A DNA stretch of 64,000 nucleotides. It comes from Arctopsyche grandis. Its lineage: Eukaryota; Arthropoda; Insecta; Trichoptera; Hydropsychidae. Within the stretch, counting starts at the first letter, position 1, and the number at the start of each line of letters is the position of its first letter. Below the pieces are notes generated by a model, which had not been told where the DNA came from, did no database searches, and saw only the letters and a list, made by a program, of their open reading frames with translations. Where the stretch lies: positions 6,107,001-6,171,000 of the forward strand of contig NC_135366.1 in assembly GCF_051622035.1 (NCBI RefSeq), given 5' to 3'. A program made the translations under genes and the position numbers. Below, in pieces: positions 9,866 through 20,740 of this stretch.

Positions 9866-10682
9866 AGGTCTGTTCATACTTAACAGCACTGCACGGCTTC
9901 AGCACTGCACGACTCCGTTTCAAATATGTCATTTTATTACATTTCTATTCATATCTACCTATACGTCGCGGTCACGTTCACAGCACTTTGGCCGAGTGCA
10001 AGGCAAAATCGGCTTACTTATACATTACAGGCCATGACGATACGGCGCAATATTGCTTACGTCGTATTGTCGAGTACTTACAATATGAATGCATACACTT
10101 GCATTCGTAGCTACGCGTCAGAATACAAGTCAGCAAAAATGTTTCGGCGTTTATCGAACGAAAAATTATGTATAATCGCGTTGTTGTTGGAAGAAGAAGC
10201 TCAAGAAGGCAATAAAAAAGCACGGAGGCGTTTTGATGTGCATCCCATGTTAACAAATAGAAAAACCAAATGAGAGTTTTGGACACTGTATAAGGAGCTT
10301 GTGGATGATGTGCAAAAATTTTTTAAATATTTCCGTAAAATATTTAATTTTTTTTTAAATATTTGCGCCAAAACCATGTCGAACGATTGAACAGCTGTCA
10401 ACTGTCACTATCGACAATTGGTCCAAAACAGCAAAGCGGCAGACTCATGGCACGTAATTCGCGTGTATATTTCCACGATGGCCAAAAAAAAACGGATACG
10501 ATACGTTGACGGATGTTGCTGTAAGGTATGAACAGGAAATGTCGGGTACTGCTGTAAGCCTGCCGTGGCGGAAACGTGACGGTTGGTATGAATATACCCA
10601 TACAAAATGTACCAAATAATACTTTTCGTACGGCCGGATACCTGCTGAAGTCGGTACGTGCTGACTGGGTATGAACAGACCT
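9866..10682 (+). mobile_element. PIF/Harbinger-derived element
   Basis: The ends are inverted: AGGTCTGTTCATAC at the left and GTATGAACAGACCT at the right. The flanks are TAA on the left and TTA on the right, both TWA as expected for PIF/Harbinger, though not identical. The same terminus bounds the 219-bp MITE at 51384-51602, which has a perfect TAA duplication. The interior keeps a decayed transposase start (10034-10390). Confidence 0.65.
10034..10390 (+). pseudogene. Harbinger transposase (HARBI1-like) N-terminal relic
   Basis: A frame from 10034 encodes LLLEEEAQEG, then RRRFDVHPML. After a frame change near 10272 another frame encodes WTLYKELVDDVQKFFKYFR. The order 'acidic - RRRF-VHP - LYKEL - FF-YFR' is the conserved N-terminal signature of insect HARBI1-type nucleases. 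The catalytic DDE domain is absent, so it can only be a relic of the autonomous partner of this element. Confidence 0.55.
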
Positions 10683-10931
10683 TTAATCATACATATTGTG
10701 TAAAGTTCAATATCTTTATTATCCATGAGTATTTTTGATTTTTTTAGGATAATTTGCGTTTGATTCATTAGGATATCTTTGTGGAATACAATTAATTTCA
10801 GCTAGATACTATTACTATTGAACAAAAAGTTGAAAAAATAAGAAGTTTGGGATTGAGATGTAGGTTACGGTATGTATCGATACGGGAGGGTTAATGCGTC
10901 GTCCACACATACGGTATCTAAACACCATATT

Positions 10932-11050
10932 TACGATATTTTCCATAACCAGTTCCTAAATAGGAACCACAGGTTGCAATATGGGAACTGGATATGGAAA
11001 ATATCGTGTGTATCGCTGCAAAACATGGGACGACGCCCATGTTTTGCAGC
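10932..11050. repeat. Two adjacent hairpins upstream of gene 2
   Basis: The first hairpin (10932-11009) has arms 'acgatattttccata' with 'ccagttcc', as in the MITE at 9473-9584. The second (11015-11050) is a strong 16-bp stem, GCTGCAAAACATGGG/CCCATGTTTTGCAGC, with a short loop. The second hairpin ends exactly where the conserved 5' flank of gene 2 begins. Confidence 0.6.
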
Positions 11051-11236
11051 ACTACGCACTGACATATACATATAACCATATGATTTTGACGTTTGACTAT
11101 CGTATTGTATCGAGTTGATGACTGTGTGCATGACCGAGTCGATTAGAGAAGCAAAAGGAAAAGCAGAAGTCAGAAGCAAAGGTCGGAAGCGTCTATCCAC
11201 TCTCCAGGAGTTTGTGCTTCTCCCTCCTAAGTAACG
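11046..11236 (+). promoter_or_regulatory. Conserved 5' flank of ZNF gene 2
   Basis: The block from 'gcagcactacgcac' to the start codon aligns with the same block before the other paralogues. A hairpin MITE pair abuts its left edge, so upstream DNA shared by genes 1 and 5 is missing here. Confidence 0.5.
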
Positions 11237-13200
11237 ATGGAGTGCAGACTTTGTCTCTACTTTGCTCCAGCTGAGTCCTTCGTCTCCATCCATGACGACA
11301 CTCATCCACCGCGTTTGGTGCAACGCATTTGGACCTGCTGTCGGCTGCGGGTCAGTCACGTTACACTTGAACTATTGCTATTGATAATTCGCTTCTCCTC
11401 GTAATCGCCAATACCTTTCACATTTGCAGGTTAGGAAAGGAGACCATCTGCCAGATTTGATATGCCTTTCTTGTGTCAACAATCTAGAATTATTCGAAAG
11501 CTTTCGAAACGTTTGTTTTCAAAATGACACGACGTCGAGGGTGGAATTGGACAAGTATTTGAAAGTCAAGCCCGAGGAAGTTTTGTTGGAAGATTTAAAA
11601 TGGGAAGATGAGTTGGGTGCTGAATTGCCACCCAACAATTGTAGTTCACCAGACGACGGCGAGGTAAGTAAATGGTCATGTTTTTAGATGTATTATTAGC
11701 GAAATACGCTGTTGATCGAAAATATAAATTCACATGTAAAATGACATCTCATCACACTATAAATAAGTTACAAATGTTAAATTGAATAACGTTCGATTTA
11801 ATTTTTAGACCACTGGAAGAAAAATTACTCCGAGAGATAATATGGCAGCAATAATACATGCCGATAGACACACTCAAGCGGAAAAAGCAAAAGCATCAGA
11901 TAAGATATGCTCTACACATTCTGAATTGGACCATAAAATAGATTTCCAAGACAAATTGTTAACTGATAAAAACAACCTTGCGACACAGAAAAACTCGGAT
12001 ACTCGAAGAAAGCCGCATGATTGTGACATTTGTTCAAAAACTTATTCTACGAAACAAAATCTTATTACTCATAAGGTTATTCATACTGGAGTAAAGCCAC
12101 ACAAATGTGACATTTGTCCAAAAACTTTTACTACGAAACAAAATCTTAGCGCTCATATGGTTAATCATACTGGGGTAAAGCCACACAAATGTGGCATTTG
12201 TACAAAAACATTTACTAGGAAACGAACTCTTAGTGAACATATGGGTATTCATACTGGGGTAAAGCCACACAAATGTGAAATTTGTTCAAAAACATTTATT
12301 ACGAAACAACTTCTTAGTGTACATATTAGTATTCATACTGGGATAAAGCCATACAAGTGTGACATTTGTTCAAAAACATTTAATAGAAAACAAAGTCTTA
12401 GTGCACATATGGTTATTCATACTGGGGTAAAGCCACACAAATGTGACATATGTTCAAAAACATTTACTTTGAAACAAAGTCTTATTGCACATATGGCTAT
12501 TCATACTGGAGTGAAACCATACAAATGTGACATTTGTTCAAAAACATATAGTAATAAAAAAGATCTTAGTGCACATATGTCTATTCATACTGGGGTAAAG
12601 CCATACAAATGTGTCATTTGTTTAAAAACATTTACTACGAAACGAAATCTTAGTGTACATATGGGTATTCATACTGGGATAAAGCCATACAAGTGTGACA
12701 TTTGTTCAAAAACATATACCATCAAAAAATCGCTTAGTGCTCATATGGTTAATCATACTGGGGTAAAGCCACACAAATGTGGCATTTGTTCAAAAACATT
12801 TACTAGGAAACGAACTCTTAGTGAACATATGGGTATTCATACTGGGGTAAAGCCACACAAATGTGAAATTTGTTCAAAAACATTTATTACGAAACAACAT
12901 CTTAGTGTACATATTAGTATTCATATTGGGAAAAAGCCACACAAGTGTGACATTTGTTCAAAAACATTTATTACGAAACAACATCTTAGTACACATATGG
13001 TTAGTCATACTGGGGTAAAGCCACACAAATGTGACATCTGTTCAAAAACATTTACTACGAAATATAGTCTTAGTGCACATATGGCTATTCATACTGGTGT
13101 TAAACCATACAAATGTAGCATTTGTTCAAAAACATATACTAAGAAACAAAATCTTAACGCACATATGGGTATTCATGCTGGGGTGATGTTACGAAAATAG
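11237..13200 (+). CDS. ZAD-C2H2 zinc-finger protein, gene 2 (14 fingers)
   Basis: Predicted product about 579 residues, from exons 11237-11350, 11430-11663 and 11809-13200 with phase 0 introns of 79 and 145 bp. Exon 1 gives MECRLC and exon 2 ICLSC, completing the ZAD. Exon 3 opens with a ~70-residue linker and then 14 intact C2H2 fingers. Fingers 3-4 (TRKRTLSEH, then ITKQLLSVH) are repeated almost unchanged as fingers 10-11, each time preceded by a finger ending VNH. This indicates a multi-finger internal duplication or gene conversion. It is one of the two longest intact arrays in the window, with gene 1. Function beyond ZAD dimerisation and DNA binding is inferred from family membership only. 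Confidence 0.88.
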
Positions 13201-14168
13201 AAAATAGTTTTACGTCAAAACAGGTCATTTTGGCCCCCTTGTATTACATTCGTAAAATTTTTGGCATGTTTTGGCACCCCCAACAGTTCTTTCCAAATGC
13301 TACATATCTATTTGTAAATGCAGCAGTGGTACTGGTTCGTTCGTCGGACGTGTATATGTATGCAGAGCTGCCGAGAGGGGGGGCGGACCGGGGCCCCATG
13401 TTGGAAATCATATATGTTAATCGTTACCTTTCTTATTCAATTATTTTAAAAAATAACAACCAACATACATATGTATTTTTCTAATAGTTCTGATAGATTT
13501 TTCGCATATTAAAAATATATCTACTAGATATTTTTTGAAATTTGTTATAGGGCCCAGAATTATTTTTCCCATGGCTCGGGATTCCTCTCGGCGGCCCTGT
13601 ATCTGTGTACCTTAACTAGAAGATAAATGAACAATTAAAACGTGTCGAAGAGAAAACGATACGCATTTGTTGATAATATGCTAAAATAATCCACGAAAAA
13701 TTATGCAAGCCGATTTCACAAAACTTCTGTATTTTTATTTATAAGAATTCCAAACATAATTTATAACAAAAAAATCGTACATAGTTATATTATACTATAA
13801 TTATTATTTTTATCTTCTTTCTTTCAATATTGTACATATGTAGGCTTGTGCATCAGCGACATACAACCTGCATCCTGAAGTAAAATCAGTTGCAGTCCAA
13901 AATGATTTACATTATCACAAAGTGTTTCATTGAATATGAAAAATATCTCTAATGATATGTATATATGTTTATCAAAATCCAATAACAAATCTATGTTCAC
14001 TATATGTACATATATCCTACATTGAAATCTATATTTTCAAATTTATTGTTTCTTTATTATATTATTTTTTTTACATGTTATCATATTGTTTTTATTACTA
14101 TTTTATGATTTAGGGCAACCTGTTCTGGCAACCATGGTCTAAATTTAATTTGAAATAAATAAATATAC
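13201..14168 (+). repeat. 3' flank of gene 2, part of the duplicated unit
   Basis: It follows the same order as after gene 1: 'ttttacgtcaaaacaggtca', the 'gctgccgaga...gggcccagaatt' block, the 'cagcgacatacaacctgcat' block and the terminal 'gggcaacctgtt' LINE-like tail. Confidence 0.7.
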
Positions 14169-14270
14169 AGTACACTCTCGATTTTCCGGGGTAATGCTGG
14201 GGTGGATGGGCAAGGATAATTGAAAAACACGAATAATCTGATTCGAATATAATATCATATTAACACTTTG
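14169..14270 (+). mobile_element. pogo/Tigger-like terminal fragment
   Basis: The segment begins CAGTACACTCTCGATTTTCC, continues 'ggggtaatgctggggtggat', and matches 21720-21820. CAGT...CTCGATTATCCGG is typical of pogo-type terminal repeats. No transposase was seen. It directly follows the duplicated 3' flank of both genes 2 and 3, so it was part of the duplicated unit. Confidence 0.5.
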
Positions 14271-14529
14271 TATGCGGGGCGATATTTCAATTGCTCATCG
14301 CTTGACAGCGGGCGATTTTGATCGAAAAAATCGTAAACTGAAGGAAAATTTCAAAATATAAATGTTTTAATAAATGTTTTTAAATTGTTATAAATGTTTT
14401 AAAATTAAACTTTTATAAATGTTTTTAAATTGAACATAGCTTTCAAACCTATCGACTGATTCAAATAAAATTAAAATTAAAATTCTGATGATAATTTAGA
14501 ACCTTATAATCACTCGATTAGTATTCCTA

Positions 14530-15440
14530 AAATATTCCCTAGTATTCCTTTTTTATACAACACATTTTTTTAAGTGAGGAAAAAAATTTAAAATATTCTT
14601 ATCATCTTTATGATATAAATTATAGCCAAATTTAAAATATAATAATTTTTGGACAGGGGCAACTAACCTTTTTTTATACAAAGAGATTTTATAAGTGAGG
14701 AAAAAATCTAAAAATATTCCCACTGTCTTTATTCTATAAATGATTGCAAAATTTAAAACATAATAATTTTTGGACAGGCGTGACCAACCTTTTTTTATAC
14801 ACTGAAATTTTTAAAGGGAGAAAAAATCTAAAAATATTCCCATCATCTTTATCATATAAATTATTGCAAAATTTAAAATATTATAATTTTTGGACAGGGG
14901 TAACCAACTTTTTTTTATACAACAAAGTTTTTAAAGTAAGGAAAAAATCAAAAAATATTCCCATTGTCTTGATGATATAAATGGTTGCAAAATTTAAAAT
15001 ATAATAATTAAACCCCGGATAACCAAGGTGCCGTTCATTGTTCAAATGTTGTAAATGCATTGTTAAAGGTTTGCCGAACCTTTTTTACAAAGCATTTACA
15101 ACAATTGAACAATGAGCGGCACCTTGGCTATCCGTACTCTGATAATAATTTTTGAACAGGGATAATCAATCTTTTTTTATTCAAAGAAATTTTTAATGAG
15201 CGGAAAATATCTAAAAATATTACCATCGTCTTTATGTTATAAATGATTGCAAAATTTACAACATAATAGTTTTTGGACAGGGGTAGCCAGCATTTTCATA
15301 CACTAAATTTCCAAAATGAGAATAAAATCTCAAAATTTTTTTATCGACTTTATGCTATACATCAATGATTGTAAAATAACAGTACAGTAATTTTTCAGAC
15401 AGACAACTTTTTTTTTATACAACAAAATTTTGAAAGTGAA
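14530..15440 (+). repeat. ~120-bp tandem repeat, about seven units
   Basis: The words 'aatttttggacagg', 'ttttttata' and 'aaaatctaaaaatattccc' recur with spacings of about 118, 121, 119 and 124 bp ('ggacagg'-type anchors near 14653, 14771, 14892, 15150, 15269 and 15393). Units diverge toward the right end. A hairpin element interrupts the fourth unit. Confidence 0.7.
15012..15140. mobile_element. Hairpin MITE inside the tandem repeat
   Basis: The inverted arms 'ggataaccaaggtgccg' ... 'cggcaccttggctatcc' and 'ttgttcaaatgttgtaaatg' ... form one hairpin. It splits a repeat unit. Related sequence is at 41150-41235 and 54625-54710 inside the Harbinger copies ('gtttgccgaaccttttttac'). Confidence 0.6.
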
Positions 15441-15537
15441 ATTTTTTCAACCGACTCCGACACATCAAGATTCCTAAAAAGTGACAAACATCGCTAACGT
15501 TCACGGAAGAAGCATTTACAATAAATAAATAAAGTAT

Positions 15538-16220
15538 ATTGTACAACATCACGATGATAAAACCGCCATCTGCGCCCTCGAACTCAACCTCTAGACGCCC
15601 TCACCAAGAACGTAAAAAAAAACAGGGCAGTTTGACTTCGCACTAGACACGTGATCATCAATCATGCGTTGTATCGACACGCACATATGCCTTGCGCCAA
15701 ACGCGTGATCATCAACCCCGCGTCGCATCTCCAGCCACAATGTCACGTGCCAGACACGCGTCAGTAAACAAGATATCGGTGAACGGACGTAAAGAGATGG
15801 CCGTAGACGTAATGCCTGGAGCGCGTCCTCGGTTAACGGAAATTCTGTAAACGTGTTGTCGTGTCACCAGATATAAGATGTATTGTGAACATAACTTCGT
15901 AATAATAAAAAGCATTTAAAAATCAAAAAATCAATCAACAACCACCCTACTACGTTAACATAGAAGAATTCCGTCAATATAGCTGCCTCAAGAACACCGC
16001 CGTTTCGGAGAGCTCCTTCAACATAGCTGCCTCGAGAACACCGCCGTTTCGGAGAACTTCTTCAACGTAGTTGCATTGAGAACATCATAGCTGCACCGAT
16101 TCCAGAGATCCGACACACAACGATCCAGCCGCAACTTCAACAACATAGCCGGTACGAGAACTTCCACAACTCTTGCCAGACCCCATAAGTATATACATAG
16201 TTTCTTCACCACGATATTAC
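15538..16220 (+). other. Possible LTR-retrotransposon fragment
   Basis: GC-richer than its surroundings, with a TGTACAACATCACG start and an A-rich segment with 'aataaaaag' near 15905, as in LTR ends. It then has a ~46-bp direct repeat ('gaacaccgccgtttcggaga' near 15991 and 16037). No protein frame or paired end was found, so the assignment is tentative. Confidence 0.25.
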
Positions 16221-16228
16221 CCATTAAA

Positions 16229-16636
16229 ATGGATTACGAGGACGACGATGACGACGACGTCGTCTCTTATCATGACGATGAGGAATATTCCGCTGATAGA
16301 CATTCAAATTATTCAGTTAGTGTTGGGAGTGACAGTGACAATATTATGGATTTTGAAAGTGATTCTGACGATAACAGTGAAATTATTCCTCTGAGAGCCC
16401 ATCCTCAGACATTACGTCTCCCTAGTGACTCCAATTCAACTGATAGTGATTCGAACAGTGAAGACGAATTTTGGTGGTCTGAAAATGATAAACCACCTGA
16501 TTTAGAACGATTCCTTAATGATCCTGGTGTGAAAATCTTACCGACTGATCATAAGAATATCATGGACGCTGTGGAATTATTTGTTGGTGATGATTTATTT
16601 TATTTTTTTGTGGAAAAATCTAATCGGTATGCTTAG
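16229..16636 (+). CDS. piggyBac-like transposase, N-terminal fragment (135 aa)
   Basis: The frame starts with a strongly acidic, serine-rich region (MDYEDDDDDD...) and ends PDLERFLNDPGVKILP...VELFVGDDLFYFFVEKSNRYA. The closing block corresponds to the conserved piggyBac motif in which a leucine/phenylalanine-rich 'F-D/L-L-I' segment precedes NRYA. The stop follows at once, so the catalytic DDD domain and the C-terminal cysteine-rich domain are missing. It is a truncated, inactive transposase fragment. Downstream DNA (16650-17030) belongs to another dispersed repeat. Confidence 0.6.
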   Translation: MDYEDDDDDDVVSYHDDEEYSADRHSNYSVSVGSDSDNIMDFESDSDDNSEIIPLRAHPQTLRLPSDSNSTDSDSNSEDEFWWSENDKPPDLERFLNDPGVKILPTDHKNIMDAVELFVGDDLFYFFVEKSNRYA

Positions 16637-16644
16637 CGACGATC

Positions 16645-17035
16645 GTTGGATCACCCATACTAATACATGATATATTCTCAGTAACTGTGCTTTACGGGGA
16701 AGTAAAAATAATAATTCTTTGATTTTTTTTCGATCTTCGTAAGTCAAAACATCTTAAGTCGAAGATTAACTGTATGTGATTGTTGATGACCTAATTTTAG
16801 GTCAATCTCGAAAAATTATTTAAATTGTTCTGTTTTAACTTTCAATATTTTATTTTAATTTTAATATAATGATTATAATTTTATTTTGATATTTGAATTT
16901 AATAATAATAGTATTACTTTTGATATTTAATTTCAATTTTTAAATTTAATTTTTATTTCGAAATTTTGTACGCTACTGGTTTAAAAAGTTGGCCCAGAGG
17001 CCGTTCGTTGGTTTGGTTCGTACGCACCATAGTAC
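16645..17035 (+). repeat. Right half of a dispersed element (cf. 34210-34648)
   Basis: Matches 34210-34648 from 'tcacccatactaatacatga' through 'ttttgtacgctactggtt' to the terminus 'cgttggtttggttcgtacgc'. The left half seen at 33658 is absent here. Confidence 0.6.
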
Positions 17036-17109
17036 CTAATTAACCATTATTAATAACGGTACTGTTGATATAATAATTAAAAATAAAACGAAGTCTTGGA
17101 TGGTGAATT

Positions 17110-17332
17110 AAACATACATATGTATATTAACTACAAAATCATAATATTATAATATAAATATATTCCCGTTGTTATTTTACATATAAAAGGTTTTAAAATT
17201 AACACCAATTAAAACTGAACGAAAATCCTTATTAATATGAAGAATTAAAAAATTATCATAATCTGTACTTTGTGAATAAATTGAGATTAAACTGGATTGT
17301 ATATACATATTTTATTTATTTATCTGTGATAG
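17110..17332 (+). repeat. Upstream block shared by genes 3 and 4 (left part)
   Basis: Matches 25041-25265 ('aactacaaaat', 'gaattaaaaaatt', 'gattaaactggattgtatat'). The block resumes at 17959 after the inserted solo LTR, so the LTR arrived after, or in only one copy of, the duplication. Confidence 0.75.
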
Positions 17333-17337
17333 GATAG

Positions 17338-17953
17338 TGTTCAGACTATGTCTGATGATCGGCTTTCGTGGCCTTACGACCCACGATTTGGCCGATATAT
17401 TTTTGTGCTGGCCACCCTAACGGCCATTGTCAGTTGCGCGCCAACGGCTTCGGCATAAACACGGAGTTAGCTCCTCGCCACCGAAATCACCAGCTCGGCC
17501 ACTGGTGATGGTCGACGATACTTGGAGACCAGCTCCAGTATCCGTCCGGTGTGCACCAGAGGAAGCCTGGTCTGTCTTCGTACATAAGGCAGACAACTGA
17601 GCTACGCGTGACTAACCTCAAAAGGCACGCGTGGTTTCTTTGTTTACTCCCCCCCTTTCCCCCCTGCTTGATCTCTGTATAATTTACAATATAAAATACA
17701 GTCGCCATACAAACAGACTTACAACCTGTTGTTATTATATAAACTCCCGCCTCTTTTCCACATCACGCATCCCACATCCCACGCACACTACGAAAGAGAA
17801 AGGGACAGAGCAGAGCAGCCACCATCAGCAGAGACCAGACCACCGACGATGAAGGAAGGCACCTTGAGGAAACCAGCCCCGCCCACACTTACCACGAGCT
17901 ATCTCACAAACCGACGCAGGTGTTTCTCGACTGAGGAGCCTGGCGTCTTTACA
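17338..17953 (-). mobile_element. Solo LTR (616 bp), 5-bp GATAG target duplication
   Basis: The ends are TGTTCAGAC and TTTACA, flanked by direct repeats GATAG (17333-17337 and 17954-17958). It is the reverse-strand relative of the LTRs at 55959-56623 and 61863-62542. Shared words include 'gtaaggccacgaaagccgat' (complement) and 'gatcaagcagggggg' (complement). No internal region is present. It lies about 0.5 kb upstream of gene 3. Confidence 0.75.
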
Positions 17954-17958
17954 GATAG

Positions 17959-18252
17959 TGTGTTAATTAGTCACGATACGTTTAATTGAGTTTTGGAATA
18001 ATTATTGTGTAAAAAATTAACGTTTTTGTACGCTAAATAATTCCGTGAGCGTAATGTCGCGTGAGTGATTTCCCCCGTAAGTAATTTATCTGTGATTGTA
18101 ATGTCCGTGAGTGATTTTTTTTATTTATCTGTGAGTGTAGTGGCCGTGAGCCAGTTGTCGCTGAATTTCGTGCGCGAAACGCATCCGAATTTTAAGTAAT
18201 GAAGTCCGTGAGTGATTTGTCGCCAACTACTCCGTTGTTTTCGGAGTAGATG
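17959..18252 (+). promoter_or_regulatory. Upstream block of gene 3 with repeated GTGAGTGATTT words
   Basis: Shared with 25265-25541 before gene 4. Variants of 'ccgtgagtgattt' occur several times. It ends with an inverted repeat, CAACTACTCC ... GGAGTAGATG (18224-18252), which is perfect before gene 4. A regulatory role is inferred only from conservation and position. Confidence 0.4.
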
Positions 18253-18449
18253 GCAGCACTACACACTCGCGCATATGGCATAAAACCATTTTATTTTGAC
18301 GTTTGACTATCGTATTGTATCGGGTTGTTGATGGTTGTGTGGCTGGCCGAGTCGATTAGAGAAGCAAAAGGAAAAGCAGAAGTCAGAAGCAAAGGTCGGA
18401 AGCGTCTATCCACTCTCCAGGAGTTTGTGCTTCTACCTCCGAAGTAGCG
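18253..18449 (+). promoter_or_regulatory. Conserved 5' flank of ZNF gene 3
   Basis: The same 'gcagcactacacactc' to start-codon block as in the other paralogues. Confidence 0.5.
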
Positions 18450-20081
18450 ATGGAGTGCAGACTTTGTCTCTGCTCTGCTCCAGCAGGGTCCTTCGTCTCC
18501 ATCCATGACGACCCTCATCCACCGCGTTTGGTGCAACGCATTTGGACCTGCTGTCAGCTGCGGGTCAGTCACGTTGCACTTGAACCATTGCTATTGATAA
18601 TTCGCTACTCCTCGTAATCGCCAATACCTTTCACATTTGCAGGTTAGGAAAGGAGACCATCTGCCAGATATGATATGCTTTTCTTGTGTCAACAATCTGG
18701 AATTGTTCGACAGCTTTCGGAACGCTTGTTTTCAGAATGACACAACGTCGAGGGTGGAATTAGACAAGTATTTGAAAATCAAGCCGGAGGAAGTTTTGCT
18801 GGAAGATTTAATATGGGAAGATGAGTTGGGCGCTGAATGGCCACCCAACAATTGTAGTTCACCTGACGACGGCGAGGTAAGTAAATAAGATTCAAGTTCT
18901 TCAAATGGTTTCTTAGCGAAACATTCAGTTGATCGAAAATATAAATTCACACGTAAAATGACATCACACTATAAAAAGTTACACATGTTAAATTGAATAA
19001 CGTTCGGTTTATTTTTTAGACCCCTGGAAGAGAAATTACTTCGAGAGATAATACGGCAGCAATAATAGATACCAATATACACAATCAAGCGGAAGAATTA
19101 TCATTTCGAAAAGCATTAGATAAGATGTGCTCTACGCATTCTGAATTGGACCATAAAATAGATTTCCAAGACAAATTGTTAACAAATCAAAACAATCTTG
19201 TGTCGCAGAAAAACTCGGATACTCGAAGAAAGCTGCATGATTGTGACATTTGTTCAAAATCTTTTAACAGTAAACATAATCTAAGTGTACACATGGGTAT
19301 TCATACTGGGGTAAAGTCACACAAATGTGACATTTGTTTCAAATCATTCCCTTTCAAATCTAGACTCCGTATACACATGGGTATTCACACTGGGCTAAAG
19401 CCACACAAATGTGACATCTGTTTAAAATCATTCCTTACAAAATTTGAACTCAGTGCACATGTTAGTATTCATACTGGGGTAAAGCCACACAAATGTGACA
19501 TTTGTTCAAAAACATTTACTATGAAACTATGTCTTAGTGCACATATGGTTATTCATACTGGGGTAAAGCCACACAAATGTGATATTTGTTCAAAAACATT
19601 TACTAGGAAACGAACTCTTGGTGCACATATGGGTATTCATACTGGGGTAAAGCCACACAAATGTGAGATTTGTTCAAAAACATTTACTACGAAACAAAGT
19701 CTTTGTGCACATATGGTTTTTCATACTGGAGTAAAACCATACAAATGTGACATTTGTTCAAAAACCTTTACCATGAAACGATATCTTAGTGCACATATGG
19801 GTATTCATACTGTGGTAAAGCCACACAAATGTGACATTTGTTCAAAAACATTTACTACGAAATACCATCTTGGTATACATATGGATATACATACTGGGGT
19901 AAAGCCACACAAATGTGACATTTGTCCAAAAAAGTTTACTACGAAACAAAATCTTAGCGCTCATCTGGTTATTCATACTAGGGTTAAGCCACATAAATGT
20001 GGCATTTGTTCAAAAACATTTACTAGGAAACGTACTCTTACTGAACATATGGGTATTCATACTGGGGTAAAGCCACAATAA
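18450..20081 (+). CDS. ZAD-C2H2 zinc-finger protein, gene 3 (truncated, 10 fingers)
   Basis: Exons 18450-18563, 18643-18876 and 19020-20081, introns 79 and 143 bp, predict about 469 residues: complete ZAD (MECRLC plus ICFSC), linker and ten C2H2 fingers. The reading frame stops at 20079-20081, where the usual His-Lys codons of a linker (CAC AAA) have become CAA TAA. Eight more finger units follow in a decaying tail, so the protein has lost its C-terminal half. The methionine codon present at the start of exon 3 in genes 1, 2 and 5 is ACG here, as in genes 4 and 6, which groups genes 3, 4 and 6 as closer relatives. The ten-finger product could still be functional. Confidence 0.8.
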
Positions 20082-20740
20082 TGTGACATTTGTTCAAAAA
20101 CATTTATTTCGAAACAATATCTTAGTTTACATATTGGTGTTCATACTGGGATAAAGCCCCACAAGGGTGACATTTATTCAAAAACATTTACTAAGAAACA
20201 ACGTCTTAGTGCACATATGGTTATTCATACTGGAGTATACAAATGTGACATCTGTTCAAAAACCTTTACTACGAAATACCATCTTGGTATACATATGGAT
20301 ATACATACTGGGGTAAAGCCACACAAATGTGACATTTGTCCAAAAAATTTTACTACGAAACAAAATCTTAGTGCACATATGGTTATTCATACTGGGGTAA
20401 ATCCACACAAAAGTGATATTTGTTCAAAAACATTTACTAGGAAACGAACTCTTGGTGCACATATGTGTATTCATACTGGGGTAAAGCCACACAAATGTGA
20501 CATTTGTTCAAAAACATTTACTACGAAACAAAGTCTTTGTGCACATATGGTTATTCATACTGTAGTAAAACCATACAAATATGACACTTGTTCAAAAACA
20601 TTTACTAGGAAACAAACTCTCGGGTATTCATAGAGGGGTAAAGCCATGCAAATGTAACATTTGTTCAAAAACATATACTAAGAAACAAAATCTTAGTGCA
20701 CATATGCGTATTCTTACTGGGGTAAAGTCACAAAAAATAG
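20082..20740 (+). pseudogene. Decaying finger tail of gene 3
   Basis: Eight further finger units continue after the nonsense codon. In order, defects are: the second unit has both cysteines replaced (Gly and Tyr); the next linker lacks two codons; a later unit has Cys to Ser; the seventh has Cys to Tyr and loses its helix through a short deletion that shifts the frame near 20625; the last has its final His changed to Leu. Units 'TTKYHLGIH' and 'TTKQNLSAH' repeat those in the intact part (fingers 8-9), so the array had expanded by block duplication before it decayed. Confidence 0.8.

Noticed and set aside
12034-12270. Minus-strand ORF opposite the finger array of gene 2
   Set aside because: A shadow of the repeated finger codons on the other strand.
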